A DNA stretch of 58,113 bases from assembly GCF_018638295.1 (NCBI RefSeq), contig NZ_JABTTS010000034.1, positions 1 through 58,113 on the forward strand, written 5' to 3'. This DNA comes from Streptomyces sp. CHD11. Lineage in GTDB: Bacteria; Actinomycetota; Actinomycetes; Streptomycetales; Streptomycetaceae. Both the position numbers and the translations under genes were made by a program. Positions 1 to 8,244 of this stretch are shown here, in pieces. The number at the start of each line of letters is the position of its first letter. Position 1 is the stretch's first letter. The notes under the pieces are model-generated. The model was not told the DNA's origin and searched no databases. It saw only the letters and a program-made list of their open reading frames with translations.

Positions 1-32
1 GGTCGGGGGGGGGGGGCCCCCCCCCCCCGACC
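1..32. repeat. Perfect palindrome GGTC-G12-C12-GACC at window edge
   Basis: Positions 1-4 GGTC, 5-16 twelve G, 17-28 twelve C, 29-32 GACC form a perfect 32-bp inverted repeat with no loop. It lies inside the PBP frame and would encode Gly/Pro runs. A fold-back at a sequence end is also a typical sequencing or assembly failure point. Confidence 0.9.
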
Positions 33-329
33 CCGAGCGCCACGCAGACCGAGGAGTCGACTCCTTCGACCCCGCCGCCGCCCACGAAGAGCGAGACGCC
101 CACCACCCCGCCGCCGCCCACGCAGACGGAGACCTGTGGTCCCTTCGACTTCCGCTGTGAGGACGAGGAAGAGGAGACGGGCGGCACCGGCCCGGGTGGG
201 GAGGACAACGGCGGCACGGACGGAGGCGCGAGCTCCTCGCCCGATCCCACGGAAAGTGAGGACCCGGGGGGCAGCAGGGGCAATGGCAACGGTGGCGGCG
301 GCGGCTTCTTCGGAGGCCCGGCCGGCTGA
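1..329 (+). CDS. Penicillin-binding protein C-terminal tail (partial)
   Basis: An open frame (codons starting at position 3) enters from the left edge and stops with TGA at 327-329. The visible 108 residues are low-complexity: runs of Pro and Thr (PPPPT repeated), an acidic patch (EDEEEE), two cysteines in CGPFDFRC, and a Gly-rich end (GGGGGFFGGPAG). Such disordered Pro/Thr/Gly tails end actinobacterial class A penicillin-binding proteins (transglycosylase-transpeptidases), and a PBP gene sits here, upstream of the GT87 gene, in S. coelicolor as I remember it. No catalytic domain is inside the window, so the family assignment rests on tail composition and synteny. The start of the frame runs through a perfect G12/C12 palindrome that may be artefactual. 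Confidence 0.5.
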   Translation, partial: SGGGGPPPPTPSATQTEESTPSTPPPPTKSETPTTPPPPTQTETCGPFDFRCEDEEEETGGTGPGGEDNGGTDGGASSSPDPTESEDPGGSRGNGNGGGGGFFGGPAG

Positions 330-352
330 CCGCCCTCTCGCCTGAACTGGGT

Positions 353-366
353 GTTTCACGTGAAAC
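353..366. promoter_or_regulatory. parS (ParB-binding) site
   Basis: GTTTCACGTGAAAC, a perfect 14-bp palindrome identical to the ParB-binding consensus of Streptomyces and Bacillus. It lies between the PBP stop and the GT87 gene start. Confidence 0.93.
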
Positions 367-437
367 ACGGGCCGCCGTACCCACCGGGTACGGCGGCCCT
401 CGGCGTATCGCCGGCCAGGTACGGCAGGATGTGCGGC

Positions 438-1937
438 ATGCCCAGTGGAGAATCGACGCAAGCGAGCGTCCACGAGCCGGAGCCGGTGCTGCCTACCGAG
501 GAGGACCGGGTCGCCGCTGCCGGCAGTGAGCTGATCGGCGGGCCGCTCGGGCGACGCGCCCTGACCGGAAGGTCCTGGTGGACCCCGGTGCGGGTGATCG
601 CGCTCGTGGCGATCGGTATGTTCGCGCTCGGCCTGGTGCAGAAGGCGCCGTGCTACAACGGCGCCTGGTTCTTCGGCGCCAGCTCCCAGTACACACACGC
701 CTGTTACTCGGACATTCCGCACCTCTATCAGGGGCGCGGCTTCGCCGACGGGCTGGTGCCGTACTTCGACCAGCTCCCCGGGGACATGGAGTACCTCGAG
801 TATCCGGTGCTGACCGGCGTGTTCATGGAGGTCGCTTCCTGGCTCACTCCCGGCAGCGGCAGCATCCAGGACCAGGAGCAGTGGTACTGGATGGTCAACG
901 CAGGGATGCTCATGGCCTGCGCGGCCGTCATCGCCGTCTGTGTGACGCGTACGCACGCCCGGCGTCCCTGGGACGGTCTGCTGATCGCGCTCGCCCCGGC
1001 CGTCGCGCTGACCGCGACCATCAACTGGGACCTGCTGGCGGTCGCTCTGACGGCCGCCGCGATGTTGATGTGGTCCCGAGGACGTTCCCTCGCCTTCGGC
1101 GTCCTCCTGGGTCTTGCCACGGCCGCCAAGCTCTATCCCGTGCTGCTGCTCGGCCCGCTGCTGGTGCTGTGCTGGCGCGCGGGCCGATGGCGGCAGTACG
1201 GAACAGCCCTCGCCGGAGCGGCGGTCGCCTGGCTGGTCGTGAACGGCCCCGTGATGCTGTTTGCCTTCGACGGCTGGTCGAAGTTCTACACGTTCAGCCA
1301 GGAACGGGGCGTGGACTTCGGATCCTTCTGGCTGATCCTGGCGCAGAACTCGGACGACCCGCTGAGCACCGACACCGTCAACACGCTTGCCACATTGCTG
1401 ATGCTGCTGTGCTGCGGGGGCGTCGCGGCACTGGCGCTCACCGCTCCCCGTCGGCCGCGCTTCGCCCAGCTCGCGTTCCTGATCGTCGCGGCGTTCGTTC
1501 TCACCAACAAGGTCTACTCACCGCAGTACGTCCTGTGGCTGGTACCGCTGGCGGCCCTCGCCCGGCCGAAGTGGCGGGACTTCCTCATCTGGCAGGCCGG
1601 CGAGGTGGCGTACTTCGTGGGCATCTGGATGTACCTCGCCTACACGACCAGCGGTGATGCTCACAAGGGCCTGCCCGTCGACGGCTACCACTGGGTCATC
1701 GGCATGCATCTGCTGGGGACGCTCTATCTGTGTGCCATGGTCGTACGCGACATCCTGATGCCGGAACGGGACCCGGTGCGCCGGTCCGGTGACGACGACC
1801 CTTCGGGCGGTGTGCTCGACGGAGCCGAGGACGTCTTCGTACTCGGCCCCGCGGACCGTCCCGCACGGCACGCGGTCCAGTTCGAAGGGCCCAGGGTCGA
1901 GTGGGGCAGAACGGGAGCCACAGGCGGTTCGCTCTGA
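438..1937 (+). CDS. GT87-type integral membrane glycosyltransferase
   Basis: A 499-residue polytopic membrane protein with about ten hydrophobic segments after a hydrophilic N-terminus of roughly 60 residues. The motif NKVYSPQYVLWLVPL late in the protein and the loop sequence CYSDIPHLY near the first segment resemble GT-C fold polyprenyl-phosphate-sugar transferases of the GT87/DUF2029 group (mycobacterial PimE type), which transfer mannose or similar sugars on the outer membrane face. I chose ATG 438 (MPSGESTQ); the frame is open back to 351, but that extension is only translated parS and spacer. The C-terminus is charged and probably cytoplasmic. It follows the PBP gene and is convergent with the alanine racemase-like gene, so a cell-envelope role is likely. 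The exact acceptor is unknown. Confidence 0.75.
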   Translation: MPSGESTQASVHEPEPVLPTEEDRVAAAGSELIGGPLGRRALTGRSWWTPVRVIALVAIGMFALGLVQKAPCYNGAWFFGASSQYTHACYSDIPHLYQGRGFADGLVPYFDQLPGDMEYLEYPVLTGVFMEVASWLTPGSGSIQDQEQWYWMVNAGMLMACAAVIAVCVTRTHARRPWDGLLIALAPAVALTATINWDLLAVALTAAAMLMWSRGRSLAFGVLLGLATAAKLYPVLLLGPLLVLCWRAGRWRQYGTALAGAAVAWLVVNGPVMLFAFDGWSKFYTFSQERGVDFGSFWLILAQNSDDPLSTDTVNTLATLLMLLCCGGVAALALTAPRRPRFAQLAFLIVAAFVLTNKVYSPQYVLWLVPLAALARPKWRDFLIWQAGEVAYFVGIWMYLAYTTSGDAHKGLPVDGYHWVIGMHLLGTLYLCAMVVRDILMPERDPVRRSGDDDPSGGVLDGAEDVFVLGPADRPARHAVQFEGPRVEWGRTGATGGSL

Positions 1938-1997
1938 GCGAACTGGCGCCATGGGACGCCCCGTCGGGGCGCATACAGGGCGGATGCGGGGCAGAGA

Positions 1998-2030
1998 AAG
2001 GCCGGGCACGGGAGATCCGTGCCCGGCCTT
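1998..2030. terminator. Bidirectional hairpin terminator
   Basis: Arms 1998-2011 and 2017-2030 (AAGGCCGGGCACGG and its complement) with a 5-nt loop lie between the convergent GT87 and alanine racemase-like genes. There is no T-run, as usual for Streptomyces. Confidence 0.75.
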
Positions 2031-2037
2031 CTCGCCG

Positions 2038-3069
2038 TCAGCGGTCGACCAGCCGGTCATACTGCGTCGTGGTGTGCCGGAGATGGGCCACCAGTTCCTC
2101 GCCGACCTGCGGCTCCGGGGCGTCCGAGGGCACGAAGAGAATCGACACCTGCATGTGCGGCGGCTCGGCGAACCAGCGCTGCCTGCCACCCCAGACGAAG
2201 GGCGCGAGGTTCCGGTTGACCGTGGCGAGGCCGGCCCGGGCGACGCCCTTGGCGCGCGGCATGACCCCGTGCAGGGCCTTGGGCGCCTCCAGGCCCACTC
2301 CGTGGGACGTACCGCCCGCCACGACCACCAGGTAGCCGTCGGAGGCCGCCTTCTGCTGCCGGTAGCCGAACCGGTCCCCCTTGGCGACGCGTGTCACGTC
2401 CAGGACCGCGCCCCGGTACTCGGTCGCCTCGTGGTCGCCCAGCCACAGCCGGGTGCCGATCCGGGCGCGGAAACGGGTCTGCGGGAACTGCTGTTGCAGC
2501 CGGACCAGTTCGTCGGCCTTGAGGTGACTCACGAACATCGTGTGCAGGGGGAGGCGGGCAGCCCGGAGGCGGTCCATCCAGCCGATGACCTCCTCGACGG
2601 CGTCCGAGCCGTCGGTACGGTCCAGGGGCAGATGGATGGCGAAGCCCTCCAGCCGCACGTTCTCTATGGCGGAGTGCAGTTGGGCCAGGTCCTGCTCGCT
2701 GATGCCATGACGCCTCATCGAGGACATGACCTCGATGACCACACGGGCACCGACCAGGCCGTACACGCCGTCGACCGACGACACCGAGCGGATGACCCGG
2801 TCGGGCAGCGGCACCGGTTCCTCCCCCCGCCGGTACGGCGTCAGTACCAGCAGGTCACCACCGAACCAGTCCTTGATCCGGGCGGCCTCGTACGTCGTGC
2901 CGACGGCGAGGACGTCCGAGCCCAGCCGGGTGGCTTCCTCGGCGAGACGCTCGTGGCCGAAGCCGTAGCCGTTGCCCTTGCAGACCGGGACCAGCCCCGG
3001 GAACTGCTCCTGCACGTGCTTGTGATGCGCCCGCCAGCGCGCGGTGTCGACGTAGAGCGTGAGCGCCAT
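2038..3069 (-). CDS. Alanine racemase-fold PLP protein
   Basis: A 343-residue protein with the fold-type III PLP motif PVCKGNGYGFG at residues 28-38; Lys31 would form the Schiff base with PLP. Family members racemise alanine or other amino acids or act as PLP decarboxylases. It is shorter than canonical Alr (about 370-390 residues), and the C-terminal beta-domain looks divergent, so I would not call it the main alanine racemase; Streptomyces has a separate alr elsewhere. Transcribed leftward 101 bp downstream of the femX-type gene, it is probably co-transcribed with it, which suggests a role in D-amino acid or peptidoglycan precursor supply. The start MALTLYVDTARW matches the beginning of the domain. 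Confidence 0.75.
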   Translation of the reverse strand: MALTLYVDTARWRAHHKHVQEQFPGLVPVCKGNGYGFGHERLAEEATRLGSDVLAVGTTYEAARIKDWFGGDLLVLTPYRRGEEPVPLPDRVIRSVSSVDGVYGLVGARVVIEVMSSMRRHGISEQDLAQLHSAIENVRLEGFAIHLPLDRTDGSDAVEEVIGWMDRLRAARLPLHTMFVSHLKADELVRLQQQFPQTRFRARIGTRLWLGDHEATEYRGAVLDVTRVAKGDRFGYRQQKAASDGYLVVVAGGTSHGVGLEAPKALHGVMPRAKGVARAGLATVNRNLAPFVWGGRQRWFAEPPHMQVSILFVPSDAPEPQVGEELVAHLRHTTTQYDRLVDR

Positions 3070-3170
3070 GGCCGGACCTGGAACCTTTCTCGTGGCTGCG
3101 GTGTATCAAAGGTATGGGAGCCAACGAAGCCGTCGGGGCTGCGAAGACGAAGACCGTGACGAAGAACCCG

Positions 3171-4292
3171 TCAGCGCCGCGACATGTACATGTCGAGCGC
3201 CTTGTGGAGCAGCTTGTTCAGCGGGAAGTCCCACTCGCCGAGGTACTCGGCGGCCTGGCCGCCCGTGCCCACCTTGAACTGGATCAACCCGAAGAGGTGG
3301 TCGGTCTCGTCCAGCGAGTCGGAGATGCCCCGCAGGTCGTAGACGGTGGCGCCGAGCGCGTAGGCGTCCCGCAGCATCCGCCACTGCATCGCGTTCGAGG
3401 GCCTGACCTCACGGCCGATGTTGTCGGAGGCGCCGTAGGAGTACCAGACGTGTCCGCCGACGATCAGCATCGTCGCCGCGGACAGGTTCACGCCGTTGTG
3501 CCGGGCGAAGTACAGCCGCATGCGGTTGGGGTCCTCGGTGTTGAGGGCCGTCCACATACGCTGGAAGTACGACAGCGGGCGGGGCCGGAAGTGGTCGCGC
3601 ACGGCCGTGATCTCGTAGAGCCGCTGCCACTCGGGCAGGTCGTTGTAACCGCCCTGGACGACCTCGACGTCGGCCTTCTCCGCCTTCTTGATGTTGCGGC
3701 GCCACAACTGGTTGAAGTTCTTGTGGACCTCTTCCAGGGAGCGGTTGGCCAGCGGCACCTGGTAGACGTAGCGCGGCTGGACGTCGCCGAAGCCGGCGCC
3801 GCCGTCCTCTCCCTGCTGCCACCCCATGCGGCGCAGTTTGTCGGCGACCTCGAAGGCACGGGGCTCGATGAAGTCGGCCTCCAGATCGCGCAACCGCTTC
3901 ACGTCCTGGTCCTGGATACCCCTCTTGATGGTCGAGGCCTCCCAGCGCCGGATGATCACCGGCGGACCCATCTTCACGGAGAAGGCACCCTGCTGCTTCA
4001 GGTGCGCGAGCATGGGCTCGATCCACTCCTGAAGATTCGGCGAGAACCAGTTGATGACCGGGCCCTCGGGCAGGTAGGCGAGATACCGCTTGATCTTGGG
4101 AAGCTGCCGGTAGAGAACGAGACCGGCCCCGACCAGCTCACCGGTCCGGTCGTCGAACCAGCCGAGGCTCTCCGAGCGCCATTCCGCTTTGACATCAGCC
4201 CAGGCCGGGACCTGCATGTGACTAGCCGACGGCAGACTCTGGATGTAGGCCAGATGCTGCTCACGGCTGATGGTCCTCAGGGTCAGGCTCAT
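3171..4292 (-). CDS. femX: FemX/FemAB-type peptidoglycan branching aminoacyltransferase
   Basis: A 373-residue FemAB-family protein. These enzymes have two GNAT-like domains and use aminoacyl-tRNA to add a side-chain residue to the stem peptide of lipid-linked peptidoglycan precursors. Visible family features include the N-terminal block around WADVKAEW, a central lysine-rich helix (LWRRNIKKAEKADVEV) and the C-terminal block HVWYSYGASDN followed by WRMLRDAYALGATVYDLRGI. In S. coelicolor the syntenic FemX adds the first glycine of the interpeptide bridge, while VanK replaces it during vancomycin resistance; this is literature knowledge applied by position. Leftward transcription continues into the alanine racemase-like gene. 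Start ATG 4292 gives full family length. Confidence 0.85.
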   Translation of the reverse strand: MSLTLRTISREQHLAYIQSLPSASHMQVPAWADVKAEWRSESLGWFDDRTGELVGAGLVLYRQLPKIKRYLAYLPEGPVINWFSPNLQEWIEPMLAHLKQQGAFSVKMGPPVIIRRWEASTIKRGIQDQDVKRLRDLEADFIEPRAFEVADKLRRMGWQQGEDGGAGFGDVQPRYVYQVPLANRSLEEVHKNFNQLWRRNIKKAEKADVEVVQGGYNDLPEWQRLYEITAVRDHFRPRPLSYFQRMWTALNTEDPNRMRLYFARHNGVNLSAATMLIVGGHVWYSYGASDNIGREVRPSNAMQWRMLRDAYALGATVYDLRGISDSLDETDHLFGLIQFKVGTGGQAAEYLGEWDFPLNKLLHKALDMYMSRR

Positions 4293-4470
4293 TCGGGGCG
4301 CTCCTCGGGCTGGTGTGTCCCCATGGGTTCAGGGGCTCCGGCTCTCGCGCGAAGCCTACTGCGCCCAGGGGGCGCCCCGGTTGGGCGCACGGACCTTCAC
4401 CCCGGCCGGCGGCCGGACGGGGCGTTCGACGGTGTGGTGGGACGCGTGGTGCCCGGTGCCGGTCGAGGAG

Positions 4471-4773
4471 TCAGCCGAAGAGTCCGCCGTGTGCCATGCC
4501 CAGAAAGAACCCGACCGCCGAGGCACCGAGCCCCAGGACGAGGCCGAAGCGCTCGCGCGTCGTCACGGAGATCCACTGGCCGTACGCGCCGATGAGGATC
4601 CCCACCAGACCGGTCCAGGAGCTGATCAGGTGCAGATGGTGGAACATCGCCGTGGTGAAGGACGTGATACCCAGCACCAGGGTCACAGCGAGCAGCGTGT
4701 CCTGGAGCGGATGAGGCTTGCCGTCCGTGGCGAACAGGCCTCCGGCGGTGTTGGGTCGCAATGCCTGTGCCAT
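4471..4773 (-). CDS. Small membrane protein, unknown function
   Basis: A 100-residue protein with three hydrophobic segments (around residues 21-40, 45-60 and 72-97) and a Gly-rich end (GMAHGGLFG). ATG 4773 is chosen because GGAGGT lies about five bases upstream; the frame stays open to 4845, but that extension reads through promoter-like sequence. It is divergent from rpsF and conserved at this position in Streptomyces as far as I recall. I do not recognise a functional domain; the pattern suggests a cytoplasmic membrane protein. Confidence 0.65.
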   Translation of the reverse strand: MAQALRPNTAGGLFATDGKPHPLQDTLLAVTLVLGITSFTTAMFHHLHLISSWTGLVGILIGAYGQWISVTTRERFGLVLGLGASAVGFFLGMAHGGLFG

Positions 4774-4980
4774 GGGCACCTCCTGCGAGAGTCGGCGGAT
4801 CGTAGCGCCGTACACACCCGATGTGTACAGATTGACGCTCCTCACGGCCGGATTTCAACCGGAAGCCGCTGTGCGGGTACTCTGTAGCGTCTGCACCGGT
4901 GTCTGTCCGGACAGAATCCGGACACGAGCAGGGCAGGACCACGGTCCGTCCCCGCCGGTCCGGTAACCGCTGCCCGACTC

Positions 4981-5059
4981 GATGTCAGTGGCGGCTGTTT
5001 TACTGACGGACATCGTTGCGCAACGCATCACGACCCTCCTGCCACGGAACGACCGTGGC
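4981..5059 (+). promoter_or_regulatory. Structured leader upstream of rpsF (candidate S6:S18 autoregulatory site)
   Basis: The leader contains a stem GATGTC (4981-4986) with GACATC (5009-5014) enclosing an AGT/ACT helix and a GACG bulge, a 12-bp palindrome CGTTGCGCAACG (5014-5025), and a hairpin GCCACGG/CCGTGGC (5041-5047/5053-5059) just ahead of the ribosome-binding site. The rpsF-rpsR operons of many bacteria carry an mRNA motif bound by S6:S18 for feedback control. The position fits, but I cannot confirm the diagnostic bulge from sequence alone. Confidence 0.35.
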
Positions 5060-5087
5060 CGCTGAGTCCAAAGGAGGTGGGTTCCAC

Positions 5088-5378
5088 ATGCGTCACTACG
5101 AGGTGATGGTCATCCTCGACCCCGATCTCGAGGAGCGTGCAGTCTCCCCGCTGATCGAGAACTTCCTCTCCGTCGTCCGTGATGGCGGCGGAAAGGTCGA
5201 GAAGGTCGACACCTGGGGCCGTCGTCGTCTCTCGTACGAGATCAAGAAGAAGCCCGAGGGCATCTACTCGGTCATCGACCTGCAGGCCGAGCCTGCGGTC
5301 GTCAAGGAGCTCGACCGCCAGATGAACCTGAACGAGTCGGTCCTCCGGACCAAGGTCCTCCGTCCCGAGACCCACTGA
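5088..5378 (+). CDS. rpsF: 30S ribosomal protein S6
   Basis: A 96-residue S6 protein, MRHYEVMVILDPDLEER onward, with the family signature in the strand RRLSYEIKKKPEGIYSVIDLQAEP. It binds the central domain of 16S rRNA as a heterodimer with S18. ATG 5088 follows a strong AAAGGAGG site; an upstream in-frame ATG at 5016 would add 24 residues absent from the family. It is the first gene of rpsF-ssb-rpsR-rplI. Confidence 0.97.
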   Translation: MRHYEVMVILDPDLEERAVSPLIENFLSVVRDGGGKVEKVDTWGRRRLSYEIKKKPEGIYSVIDLQAEPAVVKELDRQMNLNESVLRTKVLRPETH

Positions 5379-5455
5379 GCTTTTCCGCTCAGCTGATCCC
5401 GGGATCCGAGTAGCAGGACAAGCAGCCAGCAGCAAACCCGCCGAGAGGTTCCCCC

Positions 5456-6070
5456 ATGGCAGGCGAGACCGTCATCACGGTCGTCGGCAATCTTGTCGAC
5501 GACCCCGAGCTGCGCTTCACCCCGTCCGGTGCGGCCGTCGCGAAGTTCCGTGTCGCGTCGACCCCCCGCACCTTCGACCGTCAGACGAACGAGTGGAAGG
5601 ACGGCGAGAGCCTGTTCCTGACCTGCTCGGTCTGGCGTCAGGCGGCGGAGAACGTCGCCGAGTCGCTCCAGCGAGGCATGCGCGTCATCGTGCAGGGCCG
5701 GCTGAAGCAGCGGTCCTACGAGGACCGTGAGGGCGTCAAGCGCACGGTCTATGAGCTGGACGTCGAGGAAGTCGGCGCCAGTCTGCGCAACGCCACGGCC
5801 AAGGTCACGAAGACCACCGGCCGCGGTGGCCAGAGTGGCTATGGCGGCGGCCAGGGCGGCGGCCCGCAGGGCGGTGGCGCCCAGGGTAGCGGCGGCTGGG
5901 GCGGCGGCCCCGGCGGCGGCCAGCAGGGCGGCGGCGCTCCCGCGGACGACCCATGGGCGACCGGCGCTCCCGCCGGTGGCCAGCAGGGTGGCGGCGGGGG
6001 CTGGGGCGGTGGCTCCGGCGGCAGCGGCAGTGGCAGCGGCGGCGGCTACTCGGACGAGCCCCCCTTCTAG
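5456..6070 (+). CDS. ssb: Single-stranded DNA-binding protein
   Basis: A 204-residue SSB. The OB-fold occupies about residues 1-110 (begins MAGETVITVVGNLVDDPELRF). A Gly/Gln-rich flexible linker from about residue 120 contains repeated QGGG and GGGWGGG units, and the tail ends DEPPF, the acidic tip that docks replication and repair partners. This is the essential SsbA-type paralogue, identified by its ribosomal operon position and long tail. It lies 77 bp after rpsF. The protein coats single strands at forks and interacts with many genome-maintenance proteins. Confidence 0.96.
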   Translation: MAGETVITVVGNLVDDPELRFTPSGAAVAKFRVASTPRTFDRQTNEWKDGESLFLTCSVWRQAAENVAESLQRGMRVIVQGRLKQRSYEDREGVKRTVYELDVEEVGASLRNATAKVTKTTGRGGQSGYGGGQGGGPQGGGAQGSGGWGGGPGGGQQGGGAPADDPWATGAPAGGQQGGGGGWGGGSGGSGSGSGGGYSDEPPF

Positions 6071-6112
6071 GTGGGCCGTACCCACACTTCTTGATCACAC
6101 AGGAGAAACATC

Positions 6113-6349
6113 ATGGCGAAGCCGCCTGTGCGCAAGCCTAAGAAGAAGGTCTGCGCATTCTGCAAGGACAAGGTCACGTACGTGGACTACAAGGACACGA
6201 ACATGCTGCGGAAGTTCATTTCCGACCGCGGCAAGATCCGTGCCCGCCGCGTGACCGGCAACTGCACGCAGCACCAGCGTGATGTCGCCACGGCCGTCAA
6301 GAACAGCCGTGAGATGGCGCTGCTGCCCTACACGTCCACCGCGCGATAA
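6113..6349 (+). CDS. rpsR: 30S ribosomal protein S18 (zinc-binding form)
   Basis: A 78-residue S18 with C14-x2-C17 (VCAFC) and C51-x2-H54 (NCTQH), the set expected of the zinc-binding C+ paralogue. Streptomyces also carry a cysteine-free version elsewhere, induced on zinc limitation. S18 pairs with S6 on the 30S platform. ATG 6113 is preceded by an AGGAG sequence. Confidence 0.96.
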   Translation: MAKPPVRKPKKKVCAFCKDKVTYVDYKDTNMLRKFISDRGKIRARRVTGNCTQHQRDVATAVKNSREMALLPYTSTAR

Positions 6350-6367
6350 GGGAAGGGTGACCGACAG

Positions 6368-6814
6368 ATGAAGATCATCCTCACCCACGAGGTCTCCGGC
6401 CTCGGTGCCGCGGGCGACGTCGTCGACGTCAAGGACGGTTACGCTCGCAACTACCTGGTTCCGCGGAAGCTCGCGATCCGCTGGACCAAGGGTGGCGAGA
6501 AGGACGTCGAGCAGATCCGTCGTGCTCGCAAGATCCACGAGATCCAGACCATCGAGCAGGCCAACCAGGTGAAGGCCCAGCTCGAGGGCGTCAAGGTTCG
6601 TCTGGCCGTTCGCTCCGGCGACGCCGGTCGTCTCTTCGGCTCCGTCACCCCGGCCGACATCGCTTCCGCGATCAAGGCTGCCGGTGGTCCCGAGGTCGAC
6701 AAGCGCCGCATCGAGCTGGGCGCGCCGATCAAGACGCTGGGCGCCCATGAGACGTCCGTGCGTCTGCACCCCGAGGTGGCCGCCAAGGTCAACCTCGAGG
6801 TCGTCGCCGGCTGA
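6368..6814 (+). CDS. rplI: 50S ribosomal protein L9
   Basis: A 148-residue L9: N-terminal RNA-binding domain (MKIILTHEVSGLGAAGDVVDVKDGYARNYLVPR), long connecting helix and C-terminal globular domain. It is an elongated protein at the base of the L1 stalk. It lies 18 bp after rpsR and is the last gene of the operon, followed by a strong hairpin. Confidence 0.97.
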   Translation: MKIILTHEVSGLGAAGDVVDVKDGYARNYLVPRKLAIRWTKGGEKDVEQIRRARKIHEIQTIEQANQVKAQLEGVKVRLAVRSGDAGRLFGSVTPADIASAIKAAGGPEVDKRRIELGAPIKTLGAHETSVRLHPEVAAKVNLEVVAG

Positions 6815-6850
6815 ATGCCACGCTTGCTGACGCAGTGATCCAGTGAGTAC

Positions 6851-6884
6851 ATGGGGGCCGCACCCTTCTGGGTGCGGCCCCCAT
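6851..6884. terminator. Bidirectional terminator after rplI
   Basis: A perfect 15-bp stem (6851-6865 with 6870-6884; ATGGGGGCCGCACCC) around a TTCT loop, between convergent rplI and the MATE gene. Confidence 0.88.
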
Positions 6885-6890
6885 GGCCTT

Positions 6891-6904
6891 GTTTCACGTG
6901 AAAC
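6891..6904. promoter_or_regulatory. parS (ParB-binding) site
   Basis: Perfect GTTTCACGTGAAAC, wedged between the rplI terminator and the MATE stop codon. Confidence 0.93.
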
Positions 6905-6906
6905 GG

Positions 6907-8244
6907 TCAGCGCGCGGCGCCCGTGACGACCCAGCGGCCCGAGCGGGTACGGAGCCACAGGGTCAACATGCGCACGCTCATCATGAGCGTCATCGTCGCC
7001 CACAGTGCGGTGAGCCCACCTCCGAGGGCAGGAACCAACAGGGCGACCGGAGCGAACACCGCGAGGGTCAACAGCATCGCCCAGGCCAAATACGGTCCGT
7101 CGCCGGCACCCATCAGTACCCCGTCCAGAACGAAGACGATGCCGCAGATCGGCTGGGACAGCGCCACGATCACCAGCGCCGGCAGAGCCGCGTCCTTGAC
7201 CGTGGCGTCGCTGGTGAACAGAGGAAGAAACACGGGCCGGGCGAGGATCACCAGTGCACCGAGGACGACACCCGACGCCATCCCCCACTGGACCATGCGA
7301 CGGCACACCTCGCGTGCCCCTTGGGCATCGCCGGCTCCCAGATAGCGCCCGATGATGGCCTGCCCTGCGATGGCGATGGCATCCAGCGCGAACGCGAGCA
7401 GGCTCCACAAGGAAAGGATGATCTGGTGCGCCGCGATATCGGAGTCGCCCAGGCGTGCGGCGACGGCTGTCGCGATCATCAGAATGGCCCGGAGGGAGAG
7501 GGTGCGTACCAGCAGAGGCGCACCCGCCTGGGCCGAGGCCCTGATTCCGGCGGCGTCCGGGCGCAGCGATGCCCCGTGTCTGCGCGCTCCGCGGAGCACC
7601 ACGGCCAGATAGACAGCGGCCATGCCCCACTGCGCGATGACGGTGCCCCAGGCGGAGCCGGCGATGCCGAGGCCGGCGCCGTAGACCAGTGCGACGTTGA
7701 GGAACCCGTTGGCGAGGAAGCCCCCGATGGCGACGTACAGAGGGGTTCTGGTGTCCTGAAGGCCACGCAGGACTCCGGTCGCGGCGAGTACGACGAGCAT
7801 CGCCGGTATGCCGAAGGTGGAGATTCGCAGGTACGTGATCGCGTAGGGGGCCGCTGTGTCGGAGGCGCCGAAGAGGTCCACGACGGCGGGCGCCGTGGGC
7901 AGGACGACGGCGACAACGGCGGCGCCGAGGAGCAGCGCCAGCCAGATGCCGTCCATGCCCTGGCGAATGGCCGAGGCCAGGTCGCCGGCCCCGACCCGGC
8001 GGGCGACGGCTGCTGTCGTGGCATAGGCCAGGAAGACGAAGACGCTGACGGCGGTCACGAGCAGAGCCGAGGCGATGCCGAGACCCGCGAGCTGTGCCGT
8101 GCCGAGATGGCCGACGATAGCGCTGTCGGCCATGACGAACAGCGGCTCGGCGACGAGGGCCCCGAAGGCCGGCACGGCCAGCATGATGATCTCTCGGTCA
8201 TGCTGTCGTCGAGCGGCTCCGGGGCGGGCGGGGGCCTGTGTCAT
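6907..8244 (-). CDS. MATE-family efflux transporter (DinF-like)
   Basis: A 445-residue polytopic protein of MATE/DinF type, about 12 hydrophobic segments arranged as two similar halves. The family-like N-terminus reads EIIMLAVPAFGALVAEPLFVMADSAIVGHLGTAQLAGLGIA. MATE proteins export cationic drugs or metabolites by Na+ or H+ antiport. ATG 8244 is preferred; a TTG at 8253 would add three residues. It is convergent with rplI and divergent from dnaB across a 459-bp gap with DnaA-box-like sequences. The substrate cannot be told from sequence. Confidence 0.88.
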   Translation of the reverse strand: MTQAPARPGAARRQHDREIIMLAVPAFGALVAEPLFVMADSAIVGHLGTAQLAGLGIASALLVTAVSVFVFLAYATTAAVARRVGAGDLASAIRQGMDGIWLALLLGAAVVAVVLPTAPAVVDLFGASDTAAPYAITYLRISTFGIPAMLVVLAATGVLRGLQDTRTPLYVAIGGFLANGFLNVALVYGAGLGIAGSAWGTVIAQWGMAAVYLAVVLRGARRHGASLRPDAAGIRASAQAGAPLLVRTLSLRAILMIATAVAARLGDSDIAAHQIILSLWSLLAFALDAIAIAGQAIIGRYLGAGDAQGAREVCRRMVQWGMASGVVLGALVILARPVFLPLFTSDATVKDAALPALVIVALSQPICGIVFVLDGVLMGAGDGPYLAWAMLLTLAVFAPVALLVPALGGGLTALWATMTLMMSVRMLTLWLRTRSGRWVVTGAAR

